DNA of 64,000 bases. Origin: Chrysoporthe austroafricana. Lineage: Eukaryota; Ascomycota; Sordariomycetes; Diaporthales; Cryphonectriaceae. Both the position numbers and the translations under genes were made by a program. How positions within the stretch are numbered: the stretch's first letter is position 1; each line of letters opens with the position of its first letter. Positions 23,039 to 34,835 of the stretch are shown here, in pieces. The DNA lies in the NCBI GenBank assembly GCA_001051155.2, contig JYIP02000012.1, forward strand, positions 186,001-250,000. The letters run 5' to 3'. The notes beneath the pieces were generated by a model, which was not told the DNA's origin, searched no databases, and saw only the letters and a program-made list of their open reading frames with translations.

Positions 23039-23367
23039 TATGTCATGTCACAGGGTGTGCCTGGTCTGTCTCAGGCCGTCTCGATTCGTTCTGTCGGGGC
23101 AGGATACTGGCGCGGGCGTTTTTGCTTTCTCTCTTTCCAGCACGACTTGGTCCCCGGTCACCACCAGCTAGCAGATTGACAACCCGACGGCCGCTGTCTC
23201 GAGAGCGTCGTTGGATCTCAAATACAATTCATATTTACAGGGGTTAAGAATCTGTCAATTTTCTTCCCTCTCTCGTGTCGCTCGATGTATCCGACTCTCT
23301 CTCGCTGTGGGGTCACCAGGCGAACGGCGAATGCCCCGCCCGTCGCCTCCCGCCCCATCCCGGGCGG

Positions 23368-24466
23368 CTAAAGATCTGACCTCGTCGTCTCCGTGCCCCA
23401 AGGCTCACTCAGTAGACTCGTCTGGCCCTGGCTGTTCTCGCACGTGTGCCGGCCGCTCAAGGGGCCGGGCTTGGGCACCTTGGATACGTCGCCCGCGGAC
23501 TCCTTCAGGGCTGTGAGGAGTGACTTCATGGTCTCGGGCGTCAGGTCCTCGTAGTAGTCGTCGTTGATCTGCACCATGGGCGCGTTGACGCATGCGCCCA
23601 GGCACTCGACCTCGATGAAGGTGAACAGGCCGTCCGGGGTGGTCTGGCCGGCCTTGATCCCGAGAGACTCCTCGATGGCCTTGACGATGAGGTCAGAGCC
23701 GCAGCCGCCGAGCTGACACGGTGTCTGTAGGGTACATTTTCTGTCAGCTCTTCCTGTCCCGCCCTGCAGGCATGCGTATCCTCCTCATCTCGCCGGTGCG
23801 TTGTCATCCGCTCCCAAAGGCGTCCCCTCCCCTCCCAGGGCTGGCGTGCAATGTGATCGTAGGCAGGCGGGTCGGCTTACCGTCGTGCAGGCCTGGACAA
23901 AGAACTTGCCCACGGGCGTCCTGTTGTACATGGTGTAGAAGGAAGCGACCTCGTAGACGCGCATGGGGGGCATCTCGAGGATGCGGGCGACCTCGTTCAT
24001 GACGCTGATGCTGGTGAAGCCGTGCTGGCGCTGGCCCAGGTCCAGGATGGGCATGACGGCGGCCTTCTTGTACTGGGGCGGGTACCGCTTGAGGAGCTCG
24101 GCGATGACGGCCTCATTCTGCGGTGTGAACTTGAAGGGGATGTCGGGGTTGTTGTCGGGCGTGTTTCGGTGCTGTTTGCGTCTCGCGAGGCGAGGTCAGC
24201 TGCTTTGTCTACCTGGGGTCGCGGCGGACGAGGGCCAACGGGGTCGGGACAGCCGGCCAGCCAGCCAGGCGGGGGCAGCGCCACGGTCGGCCGGTCGGCC
24301 GGAAGAAATGGAGGAGGGCAGCGACAGGACGTACGACGTTGAGCGTATCGCTCGGTCTTGACGGGGTAGCCGAGAGGGCGCGGGTCTGTTGTCTTGCTGC
24401 ACTCCTTGCAGGCCTCGAGCAGCGGGCTGCCGCGCGGAACACTATGGGCGCGATCTTGCTTGCCAT
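23368..24466 (-). CDS. nuo-24: NADH:ubiquinone oxidoreductase 24 kDa subunit (NDUFV2)
   Basis: Three exons in phase 0: 24466-24335, 24171-23881 and 23724-23368, giving 259 aa. The N-terminus ([21 protein letters not shown]) is an Arg/Ala-rich mitochondrial targeting sequence. The thioredoxin-like core follows: [47 protein letters not shown]. The four 2Fe-2S (N1a) cysteines are present: QACTT plus TPCQLGGC give C-x4-C, and [11 protein letters not shown] gives C-x3-C. The subunit sits in the peripheral arm of mitochondrial complex I, next to the flavoprotein. The C-terminal tail is normal for fungi. All introns are short with canonical donors (GTACGT, GTAAGC). Confidence 0.95.
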
Positions 24467-26129
24467 TCTGGGAGGGTGTGATGGGTCAATTGGGACGATT
24501 GGGACGGCTCAGAGCTGGGGCTGGGACGTCTCGCGCGGCCGGAGGGAGGGTGGATGTCGTCAAGAAGTTTGGAGAGCTGCTCGACACCCTTCGCCGGCTG
24601 GCGCGAGGTGTCATCAGGTCGAAGCCAATTGGCTGAGCAGGCAGGGCGGGTCCCCTCTCATTTGCTTACCTAAGCTACCACATGGAGCGCCCGAGCGAGG
24701 TACCAGCACCAGTGCTGGGTAGTGCTGGGGTACCTGGGTGCCGGGGTGCCCGGGTACGTACTAGTAAATAAGTAGAGGCCTACTGTATTGAAGTATTCAC
24801 ACCCACGTCGATACCTTCTACACACACATCCCATCCTCTCTGCATTCCTCAACCCTCGGCTGTCATGCAGTTTGCTCTATGTCTGTCCTCAATTCATCTC
24901 TGGCCCCCAACCCATGATCTCAGGTAGGCGCGCGGCGAGCCCTACACCCGAGATGGTCAGCTCCACCCTCGCCCAGGAGACCCCTTCTCCCGCCGCCTGG
25001 AGCAGCTCCTGTTCCATCGCGTGGAGGAGCTCTTCCTCTGCCACCTGGGCCAGCTCTTTCCGGGTCCTCCCGGCTCCCGGGAATCCCCCGTCTGCGTCCA
25101 ACAATATGGCCATATCGCGTGGAGGCTCACTCGCCTCCTCGAGGCGGCATAGCTAGGCCATGCCCCCAGGGCCCCCGCCGGCCTGGAAGGCTTGCTCAGC
25201 CCCCGCCGCAGCACTCTCCGCCGCGTTCCTATTCCATGCAGGTGTGTGCTACCAACTACCCTCGTCAGTCTCCCCAGCCCTTCCCTCTGACGCGGCGAAG
25301 ACCTTAGGCCGCCCAGCCAATTCCCAGGCTCCGCCGCCCATCGTTTCATACACCGGGATGCTGTCTACACACCCATCCGCTTGCCATTAGAGGAAGGTTG
25401 ACGGGTGCCAGTCCCTAGAACTCCTGAACCACGGCCAGGGCATCTCGATATCAACGGAGTAGCCGGGCCGTCCAGAGTGGCGTAAGCGCTCCTCGTAGCT
25501 CTGAGGATTCGCTATCTCGATAGGGGCAGGAGGTCTCATTGAATATGGGATGGGTGGATGAGTAGCGTTGCCCGTCCCCGCCTGGAGGCTCCAGCAGCGG
25601 TGCATTCACCTCCTCGTGGTCGAGGCCGAGTGCCTAACTAACTCTCCCGACGGGACAGGTGGCTGGGCTTACCGGAGCCAGTGTTCCGGGAAGTCTAAGT
25701 GGTCTTGAGACACCACCACATCTGCAAAACGGTACGTCCCAGGTCTCTTGTCGCTCAAGGCACCCGTCAGGTAGGCCAGCGGTGGCAGCGTTAAACCCGA
25801 GAGTCCAGGCATCTTCAGCGTGAATGTACTTAGGGCGATCGTGTTCAACACCAAACCGTGGTTGCCAAGAGTCGTGAGACGTGGGCGGACGACCAAGCCC
25901 GGGGATAACCTTTAAGTATGTGCATGTGTACGGGGGTCCGGCCAGCCAGCCATCTATTTCTTTGGTAGGCCAGCAAGACCGTGCAGCGCACCATTGTTTA
26001 TGGTCGCACCAGGGCTCGTGGCGGCACCAATGGCACCATCTACTCGTCAGATCCATGACCATGGCGTATCAAAACCACGATGATCTTGACCTCGTTGTCC
26101 GTACCTATGCAGGCCTAATCGATACGCGA
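24467..26129. other. Intergenic/decayed stretch upstream of complex I gene
   Basis: It includes the nuo-24 promoter side. An open minus-strand segment at 24889-25113 (acidic, AEEELLHAMEQELLQ) and the segment described separately at 25387-25896 are the only candidate coding remains. Confidence 0.35.
25387..25896 (-). pseudogene. Unidentified coding-like fragments
   Basis: Two open minus-strand blocks look protein-like but I cannot name them. 25896-25669 reads GNHGLVLNTIALSTFTLKM then TYRFADVVVSQDHLDFPEHW; 25540-25387 reads SYEERLRHSGRPGYS then WPWFRSSRDWHP. Order and strand allow them to be exons of one gene. No start, no complete exon chain and no known domain are visible. Confidence 0.25.
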
Positions 26130-27130
26130 TAGACATGGTTCGGGACCATCTCGGCCGGCGTGGTGGGTGGAGGGGGAGGTGCCTTTCCAGCCAGGCAGCC
26201 GCGAATCGACCGCCTCGTCACACTCCAGAGCGGATCAACAGGCGTGCATCGAACTCGGGCTCAGCAGTAAGCCCAGCGCGGATACCGGGGTCGTCCTTAG
26301 GGATAGCCTCGACTTTTCCGAAATTATTATTAACCCCCCTAGAAGCCTAGCATCAACGAGCGCCACTTCGCCATCACATTCAACAAGTGCGGACGGCTGG
26401 TCGTGCGAGACCTGCGGTCAACCTACGGACGAAAGAGGGGGGAGGGGGGTTGGTGCGATCCAACTGCCGATGGATTATTCGGTGGCGCGCTGGAGATCCA
26501 ACAAAAGAATGTTACGATCAGCCTAGTTGAGGCGTCAAGGATTTGCATCAGCATCGACGTGTCCAATTGAACTATGGATCTCAGCCATCTATTTGTAGAG
26601 GGTTGCCCCCTCCCGTGCCACGGCCACGGCCAACGAGCTCCTCGATGGTCTTGCAGCGGACCATCCTAGAACGGAGGTGGCCACCGGCGCACAAAGGCCC
26701 CTGGCTAACCAGATGATGTCAAGCCTCAACACTATCGCTAGAGATGGTTACGGACAGGTTACTGTAGCCGTGAATGGGACATTGGCACGAGCCAGCGCTT
26801 CTCCAAGCAAGCTGTCCGAGAAGAGATGACGCGAAATGCTGGATGAGATTGAAGCAATGAAAGACATCGAACATTCACGCATTGTCCCCCTGTGATTCAC
26901 AGAGGAAAGGTCCGAACCGGCCCTCTACTTCATCTATTACCCGTTCGGCAACTTGGGGGATGAACTCGAAAGCGGCGCCAGACTGCCGACTTAATCATGC
27001 CGTCGACATCCGGTCGCTGGGCGTCGTGGTAATGGGGATTGCAGATGGCCTCCCTCCGGATGCCTCTCGGACCCAGGTTGATTAGTACGACTCCCCAAGG
27101 ACAACTACGATCTCCCGCCGGACGTTGGGC
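26130..27130 (+). pseudogene. FHA-domain serine/threonine protein kinase relic
   Basis: Pieces of one gene appear in order but in shifting frames. First are IELGLSSKPSADTGVVL and LDFSEIIINPPRSLA at 26247-26350. An FHA-domain core follows at 26361-26425 (RHFAITFNKCGRLVVRDL then STYG). Next comes a kinase N-lobe at 26750-26950: GQVTVAVN of the glycine loop, EMLDEIEAMKDIEHSRIVPL of helix C, LYFIYYPFGNLGDEL of the hinge. Last is DIRSLGVVVMGIADGLP at 27018-27060, matching subdomain IX (DIWSLGVVV). Frameshifts and stops occur (for example after RIVPL), and the HRD and DFG segments cannot be found. The combination recalls Rad53/Chk2-like or other fungal FHA kinases. Confidence 0.55.
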
Positions 27131-27202
27131 TCGTGAGCACATAGGTTGCTTCATGAGTAATTCACCGCACCGACTGCACGAGCAACGTGCCCGCGACTAT
27201 GA

Positions 27203-27760
27203 TCAGGACGGTATCCCAACTCCTCTCTCGGATAGCGGGAACGGTTGACAGGGCGAGCTACACCAAGATAAAAGTGAGGCCGTAAAGGCGAACGCGGCCA
27301 AAGGAAAATCTACCGTCTTTACAGTTCGCTGCCGCATGAAAACGCAGGTCCGAATAGCGTTATCCCCGACGAAGGGGTCGTGCCTGGCCAGCTCAGCCTC
27401 GATGTCGCCCAGCATACGACCGGCAAACCAGTTCTTATTGTCTCTGCAATGGCCAGAGTCTAGTTGAACACCTTCGCGGGTTGATCAGGGTCGGCCAGTA
27501 GTCGGTTCTCACCGATGACGTTGATAAGCGCGATGTATGTGTATACAACCCATCCGAAAGAGGCATACGGGATGTGATTTCCAGCACCGAACAGATACGA
27601 AAACTTCTCGAGGATGGTATGCTAGTTCTCGAAGACTCGGATGATCAAGTGTAACTCATCGCATATATCTTCGACTTCGTAGATCAGTCTACCTCCTTCT
27701 GTATTGACCTTGCACTTGATCCGTCGATCTCGGACTTCGAGCTACTGAGTTGTGTGCCCT
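27203..27760 (-). pseudogene. Decayed coding fragment, possibly CorA-like
   Basis: Read on the minus strand, 27760-27500 gives a nearly open helical stretch (EVEDICDELHLIIRVFEN, ILEKFSYLFG) interrupted by TAG codons. The EDICDELHLI pattern resembles the pre-membrane coiled coil of fungal CorA-like proteins, but no GMN motif follows. Identification is weak. Confidence 0.25.
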
Positions 27761-28721
27761 TACCACCTCTGAATCTAGCAGTCACTGACCCATCAGTGGA
27801 TTTGCGCAGAGATTTTTGTTGGATATACTTGTCAAAGTTTTCATAGCAGATTGTTTCTTCATCAGACTAAATGGAAAACAGTTGATATGGTATCTTTAGC
27901 TATATTTGCAAGGGGAAACGGGATGATCAGTAGGTTGTCCGGCCTGAAGCACAGAAAATTTTACTATACGGGTTTGTGAAAGGATATTTACTAAGGAAAC
28001 GTGCAAGGTCATGAGCTTCCTGCTTATGCAATCCGACAAGTGAAAGGGGACATTTAAAAATACCAACCTTTTTGGCGATACTAGTTTGAAAATGTCAAGG
28101 ATGTGGATGCCCAGTCCTGCCTACTTGAACTCGTTCAGGAAACTGGCACATTCAAATAGGATATGCGCGATGGGTTGCTGTGGTAGATGGATGTGTTCGA
28201 TTCTATTGCTCTGCTGTATCATTTCAAGAAAAGTGTCCTGAGATCCTATGTGCCACCGTTCCGGAAATGCAGTAATGACCGTATTTAAAGTCAAATGAGA
28301 TCAGTGGAATCTTGATTATCGTAAACTAGTCTCAACCAAACTTCTCATCAACGCACCCTTGCCTAGCTTCCATAGCCAGAGTAACAATGAATCATGAGTA
28401 GCTTCAGCTTCGCATCATCCTTTTTCGATTTATCCAGTAATTTCATTTCCATACTTGTGCGTCTGTCTTTCAGATTAGAGGGATCCTTCAAGTCTCCAAA
28501 GTGAGATGCAGAGCTCTCTTTAGGAAATCGATTATGGCTTATATCAAACGACTTGCTGATATGGTGTTTCGAATACCAAGTTAACATAGATTAGGAGTGG
28601 TGCTTACCTCCCGGGGATCTTGGGGGTTTTTCTGCCTACTGGTTCGCTCTCGAAAGACTGGATGCTTTTGAACCACTTATAAACTAAGTTAAAGCACCCC
28701 CTTTCCGCGTACACCCCGTAT
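27761..28721. other. Decayed sequence at edge of repeat island
   Basis: No gene named. A 74-codon minus-strand open stretch at 28363-28587 (FPKESSASHFGDLKDPSN) looks protein-like but is unidentified. Composition becomes steadily more AT-rich toward the repeat island. Confidence 0.3.
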
Positions 28722-28990
28722 AATGAGCACCGAGGTAGCATAAGTACCTGGTATACAATAGGTTTATGCTAGGCAAGGGCAGTGTCAAGTACAATCTACC
28801 GTATACGGAAATACAGCAATGATCGGGTTGGAAACCAAAGGTGTTCACTATCTGTATTGGATACTTCTGAGAGTGATACTCAAAGAAATACTTAGATTGA
28901 CGACCGAAGAGCAATTGTGAAATCTATTCTGACAGTAGGGAAATGTCCAATCTTATATATCCAGCTCTTCAGTCTGGCCAGATCTTCTTG
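28722..28990 (-). repeat. Reversed LTR relic, copy 1
   Basis: Shares AAGTACCTGGTA, TTTATGCTAGGCAAGGG, ACGGAAATACAG and GTATTGGATAC with 29221-29455 in the same order and spacing, so the two are direct copies about 499 bp apart. It ends in CTTATATATCCAGCTC, the reverse complement of the gypsy LTR TATA segment. A CCCTAACCCT motif follows at 29043. Confidence 0.6.
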
Positions 28991-29220
28991 GATCACTAAT
29001 AATCTAGATAATCTAAAGCTCACTTTGGATCACCAATGATCTAGGTGAGCCAAAACCCTAACCCTGTCTATATAATCCAAAATGGCTGGCATTCTTACAT
29101 AAGAGGTTTTCCTGCCGCGGATGTTGGATCCGGGCCATGTTAGTCCTGGATTTACAGATCCGGCCTGTTCCTATAACTTAAACCGTTCGTTAGTTTATAA
29201 TATTCCGTTTCCGTACATTT

Positions 29221-29455
29221 AATGAACACCCAAGCAGCACAAGTACCTGGTACGTTAAAGATTTATGCTAGGCAAGGGTCGGATAGAGTATCGGATACCG
29301 TATACGGAAATACAGTTAATGAAGTGGTTGGAAACGCAAGTGATATTTACTATCCGTATTGGATACCAGTTATAAGGAAACTAATACTTAGATTGATATC
29401 TATCTGATAGTAAGAAATGTTCAATTTTATATATCCAGCTTTTCAGCCCTATCTA
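29221..29455 (-). repeat. Reversed LTR relic, copy 2
   Basis: Second direct copy of the segment at 28722-28990, ending in TTATATATCCAGCTTTTCAG. Together they suggest a reversed LTR pair or tandem solo LTRs of the same family as A-D. Confidence 0.6.
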
Positions 29456-29492
29456 TCCTGTTTATATTGATAGAATATATAGACAAGCTTGG

Positions 29493-29939
29493 TATTATAA
29501 ACCAACAGGCAAAACGGAATGGGGCATTAAGAAGAAAACGAACCAGTCGATAGGGGAACTCCCAGCATTCAGTTGCGCAAGCAACCCAGTAATTATATAA
29601 CCCAGGGTTAGGGTTGTAAAGGAAGGGCAGTCGCTAGAGTCGCTAGCGACTCAAGCGACTAATCGCTATAATTGCTAGCGACCAAAGCGACCGGTACTAA
29701 AGAGCTGGATATATAAGGACAGAACGTTTATTAGATAGATTATTATAGCTCTTCAATCGTAAATTTAAGTATTATCTTACCCTTTAAGATAATAGCTCTA
29801 TAGCTTATAAATACTTATACTTAAAAGAATTTTTAATTATTTCCTTATTTTATTAAAGATTATATTTAGTATTACGCTTGCTAATATAAATCTTTTAACC
29901 TTATAGTAAATTTAAAGGATTTCTATAACGTTAATAATA
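29493..29939 (+). repeat. LTR of gypsy relic A
   Basis: 447 bp, starting TATTATAAACC (TG lost to TA) and ending GTTAATAATA. U3 carries a telomere-like AGGGTTAGGGTT (29604-29615) and GCGACTC/AGTCGCT repeats. The TATA segment is AGCTGGATATATAAG. R begins about CAATCGTAAA (29754-29763). Confidence 0.75.
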
Positions 29940-30423
29940 TTTTTACGATTTTTATTTAAATACAATTTAATATATACCTTTTAAATAATAAAGAAATACG
30001 ATAGCTCTTTAAACGCTTACTTTATTTAATACGGAATGCAATTTTATTTCTTAAGAAATTATAAAAGCTTTCCAGAAATATATTCGATAGCTTAAATAAG
30101 CTTATTATTTATAAAAGAGATAAAAAAACTTTTTAGTTTTTTATTACTTAATGCAAAGCTTATTTTATATATAATTATATTTAATTTTTAATAGAAAAGA
30201 ATAAAGTAATATTGGCTAATATCCGTTTTAAAAGCGATATTTTAATTTAATACGAATCTATATTTCGCGATTATTTTAATAACTAAAGATATTTTAATAA
30301 TTGCAATAAGAATATTAAGAAACTTATAGATTCTTTTACCGGATTTAAAAAGGCTATTTAATAGTAAACGTATTAAAATATATTATAAAGCATGCTTTTT
30401 CTAAAAAAGTAAATTACGCTAAG
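29940..30423 (+). mobile_element. Internal fragment of gypsy relic A (gag 5' part)
   Basis: Starts with a primer-site-like TTTACGATT (29942-29950), 3 nt inside the LTR end, then degenerate gag leader sequence similar to that of B, C and D. It is truncated by element B at 30424. No open frame remains. Confidence 0.6.
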
Positions 30424-30885
30424 TGTTATAACCCGATATAGGACTAGACTGTATAGTAAAGGGAGAACGCCCGATAAGATACCCCGCTATCAGACCTCCT
30501 TATAAAGCCCCTATAACCGCTTACGTAATCCAGGGTTAGGGTTATAAAGAAAGTAAGATCTGAAGATCTGTTGCAGATTTAGCAGACCTGGGATCTAGGG
30601 ATTTGCCCCAGATTTAACAGACCCGGTAAGTCTAACGGATAAAAAGCTGGATATATAAGGACTAGAATATCCGTTAAATAAATTATTATAGCTTTTCAGT
30701 CGTAAATCTAAGTATTATTCGGACCTTACTATATTTCCTAGTAATAGCTATATTGGCTTATAAGCATTGCGAATGTTTATTGAAATAGTTTCCGGTATTT
30801 AAAGCTATATTTAATACCGCTTTTGCTAGTATAAACCCTTTTTAACTTTACAGTTTATCTTAGGATTATTGCAGCATTTATAATA
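30424..30885 (+). repeat. LTR of gypsy relic B
   Basis: 462 bp, starting TGTTATAACCCG with an intact TG and ending GCATTTATAATA. U3 has AGGGTTAGGGTT (30532-30543) and AGATCTG-type repeats. TATA reads GCTGGATATATAAGG. Confidence 0.8.
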
Positions 30886-32110
30886 TTTTTACAACTCTTA
30901 TTTAAGAATAGTTTAGTATATACTTTTTGAGCAATACCGGAAATATAATAGCGCTTTAGATCTTATTTTCTTCTAGCAATTAAGCTTTTCAAGAAGAAGC
31001 TTTAATTATCCTTATTAACGAATAGTTCTAGTAATAAAATATAGCCCTATATTAGCAGCTTAAGGAAGTTAAGAACGAGGTTTTCCGCTTTAATGCTTTC
31101 TAATAAGCTAAAACTTTTAAGCTTGACAAGCTTAAGCCTTATAAAGGCATTCGAGAAGATTTCCAGGCTTTCTTAATCCAACTTAAAGCTTATTTCAAAT
31201 ATTACAGCGCTCAATTCAGGATTACTTATAACAAGATCGATTTCGCGAAAAGCCGTTTTGAAAAGACGGCTTTTCAATAATAAGAACTAACTTTCCGTAA
31301 TTATTTGGATAATAACGAAAATCTCTATTCTGAAAATACTAAATATATTTTCCAATGCTATATTAATTTTGAATTAGCTTTTATTAAAACTTTTAAGGAT
31401 CCGAATAAAAGACGTATTATAGTATAGCAATTGGAAGCATTTTAATAAACCGGCTTAACTGCAAATTATATGGCTAAGTTTAAGCAAATTATCGCTTATT
31501 TTGATTACGAAAACGAACCCCTTATAGATGCCTATTATACGAGATTTAAAGAAGAAATTAAAGACGAATTTTATAAGGAAAATCGACTCGAGGAATTTAG
31601 CGAGTTTATTAATAAAGCAGTTCGTATCGATAATCGATTTTATAAGCGGCATTAGTAATAACAGAAGAACTATAATAGCGTTCTGAAATATTAATTTAAT
31701 TTAAGAAAATGCAAATTCTAGCAGAAAACCCGGAATAATATAACTTATTCAAGTATAATATATATTAAACTAATAGAATTAAATACTTTAATACGAGAAT
31801 AATGCAAGGGAATTACTTGCTATAATTGCGGTAAAAAAGGCTATATCGTACGAAATTGCTATTAAGAAAAAAAGAAACGAGATTGGAAACTAGTCCTAAA
31901 AAAACAGATTAATATTGCTTAGCAATAAGAACTTAATTAATTAAGCAATAATATTTTACTAGAATAAGCAAAGGACTTTAGCTATAGCAGTATAAGCTGG
32001 ATAGCTTGCTATTAAAACTATTGTTTATTATATTTCTTAGCAAAAGAAAGTTTAGGATAGTTTTTATAGAAATTTAAAGGATAAAAGCAATTCGTTATAA
32101 AAAGAAAAGG
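30886..32110 (+). mobile_element. Gag region of gypsy relic B
   Basis: Ty3/gypsy gag remains. An open stretch at 31470-31655 reads AKFKQIIAYFDYENEPL then RIDNRFYKRH, matching the C-terminal part of the retrotransposon gag domain. A CCHC zinc knuckle follows at 31817-31858 (CYNCGKKGYIVRNC, with the His codon turned into Tyr). It stops abruptly at the 5' LTR of element C, so pol and the 3' LTR are missing. Confidence 0.75.
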
Positions 32111-32609
32111 TATTATAACTTAGTAAGGAAATAAGGCATATAAGGAAGGAACGAAAGCAAACAGGCACGCTATCTATAGCCCTATTTATAATACTTTTCT
32201 TAAGGGATTAGTAAGCTAGGGTTGGGGTTAGCGGGATCTGAAGATTTGCTCTAGAACTGCTAAATCCAGGATTTGAAGATTTGTACCAGAGCTACCAGAT
32301 CCAAGATCTGAAAATCGGTACTAGAGCTGCCAAATCCAGGATCTGAGAATCTATTACAGATTTAGCAAATTTAGCACTAAAAAGCTGGATATATAAGAAT
32401 AAAACATTTGCTAAATAAATTATTATAGCTTTTCAATTATCAATCTAAATATCAGTCGGACTTTATGATTAATAGTTATATCGGCTTATAAATATTGCGA
32501 ACGTTTAATAAATTTATTTCAAATCTCAAAGCAATACTTAGTACCGTTCTTGCTAATATAAACTCTCTAATCTTACAGTTATTTTAGGATTATTGCAGCG
32601 TTTATAACA
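32111..32609 (+). repeat. 5' LTR of element C
   Basis: Starts TATTATAAC, ends TTTATAACA. U3 has telomere-like TAGGGTTGGGGTTAG (32217-32231) and about 3.5 copies of a 36-bp tandem unit (32234-32375; core AGATTTG...AGAGCTGCCAGATCCA). TATA: GCTGGATATATAAG. Confidence 0.85.
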
Positions 32610-32889
32610 TTTTGATAACTCTTATTTAAGAACGGTTTAATATATTCCTTTTTGAGCAATATTAAGAATACGATAGCGCTTTAAGTTCCGTCTTTTTCCA
32701 ATAACCAGGCCTTTCAGGAAGAAGCCTTAATTATCTTTACTAACGAATAATTCCAATAATAGAATATGGCCCTTTACTAATAGCTTGAAAAAATTAAAAA
32801 TGAAATTATTTGTCTTAACGCTTTCTAATAAACTAAAGCTTTTAAGCTTAATAAGCTTGGGCCGTATAAAAGCGCCCGAGAAGATTTCC

Positions 32890-33600
32890 AGGCCTTTCTG
32901 ATATAATTCAAAGCCTATTTCAAGCATTATGGAACCCAGTTCAGAATTACTTACGATAAAATCGATTTCGCAAGAAATCGTTTCGAAAGAACTGCTTTCT
33001 AATAATAAGAACCAACTTTCCGGGATTATTTGAATAATAGTAAGGAATTTCGTTCCGAAAATACTAAACGCATCTTCTAGCGCTATGCTAATTTCGAATT
33101 AGCTTTTACGAAAACTTTCGGAAACCCGGACGAGAGACGTACCGTAATGCGATAACTGGAAGCATTACAATAGACCGGTTCGGCCGCAGATTATATGGCC
33201 AAGTTCCGACAGATTATCGCTTATTTAGATTACGAGGATAAACCTTTTATAGATGCTTACTATACGGGATTTAAAGAAGAAATTAAGGACGAACTTTATA
33301 AAGAAAACTAACCCGAAAAACTTAGCAAGTTTATTAATAAAGCAGTCCGTATCGATAACCGGCTTTACGAATAATGCTAATAATGACAAAAGAATTATAA
33401 TAGCGTTCCGAAATACTAACTTAATTCAAAGAAGCGCAAGTTTTAGCAAAAAACCCGAAATAGTACGGCCTATTCAAGTATAATATATATTGGACTTATA
33501 GAATTAGATGCTCTTATACGAGAATAACGCAAAAGGGCTATTTATTATAATTACGGCAAGAAAGGCTATATTATATAAAATTGCTATTAAGAAAAGAAAA
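32890..33600 (+). pseudogene. Gag of element C
   Basis: The order and motifs of gypsy gag are recognisable (segment near 33200-33365 equivalent to 31470-31655 of B). In the zinc knuckle (about 33549-33590) the first two Cys codons and the His codon all read Tyr; only the last Cys remains. This is a clear RIP effect. Confidence 0.65.
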
Positions 33601-34739
33601 AGCGAGAATGGAAACTAGTTTTAGAAAAATAAATTAATATCGCTTAACGATAAGAACCCAATTAGCTAGATAAAAATATCTTGCCGAAATAAATAACGGA
33701 CCTTAATTATAGCAGTATAAGCTGGATAGCTTGCTATTAAAATTATTGCTTATTGCATTTCTCGGCAAAAGAAAGTTCAGAATAGTTTTTACGCAAACTT
33801 AAAAGACAAAAATAACTTGCTATAGGAAAAAAAGGGCCATTCTATAATACGGCTATAAATAGCAGCGATTCTGATTGCTCAAGCAATCCTTTTAATATCA
33901 AAAAGGAAGATTTAGGAAAATTTCCCTTAAATTACTATTTCGAATAATAGTAAGATATAATGGTAAAAGAAGAATTTAGTACCCGGAAAGAAGGAATACT
34001 TATATTCAATGCTATATTCGAAAAAATAGAATTGCAAAACAAATAGCCAGATAACTTATTTACTCCTATCCTTAAAGAAGAATTAGAAGAACTTAATATC
34101 GGGGAAATAAAGCAGCTATAACGAAAATACGATAATTAGATATTAAGGCATACGAAAATCGAATACCTTATTTATAGACTTACGCTATAAGAACTCTTCC
34201 AAAACATCCCATTTCAGAATAGTAAATGCAAACCTCAGAAAAATATACGGATTAGTTACTTATACCCTTATTATTATAAACTTGCTTAAATATATTATAT
34301 TTATTATAATTGCTAAATATATTTTAACGAGAAAGTTAAATATAATTAGTTTCCAATTAGGGAATAGGATTAGTTAATCCAGCCTATTGCAGAATCCCGA
34401 AGAAAATATAAGGAAATTTTGCATATTAAGAATAATAACGCTTATATAGGATTACTTAACAATTATCTATAGAATTGCGCTCGAAAAAGAACGATATGGG
34501 AATAGTATTATATTATAGTATATTCTATCTATATGCAAGATAAGGCTAAAGAATAGCATTAATTGCAGAAAGCTGAGAAGGCAAAGCAATATGCTTAAAG
34601 CCAAGCAAGAAGATTAGTGAAACAAGTAGCAAGAGAAGCCTAGAATGTTCCAAAAGGGAAAGATTGCTTATAACGGAATAATAGCCGATCAGGATTACGA
34701 AGTCCTTATACGCAATTATAAAAGAGAACGAAAAATATA

Positions 34740-34835
34740 TTATATTAAATGCATATATTAACGGGTAGCGATATGGCATACTTTTGGATAGCGGCATATA
34801 AGGAAATTTCATTTTGCTAGAAATCGTTAATAGGA
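34740..34835 (+). pseudogene. Aspartic protease motif of element C
   Basis: LLDSGI then a stop codon and GNFI match the D-S-G active site and the following strand of gypsy retropepsin. Confidence 0.55.
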
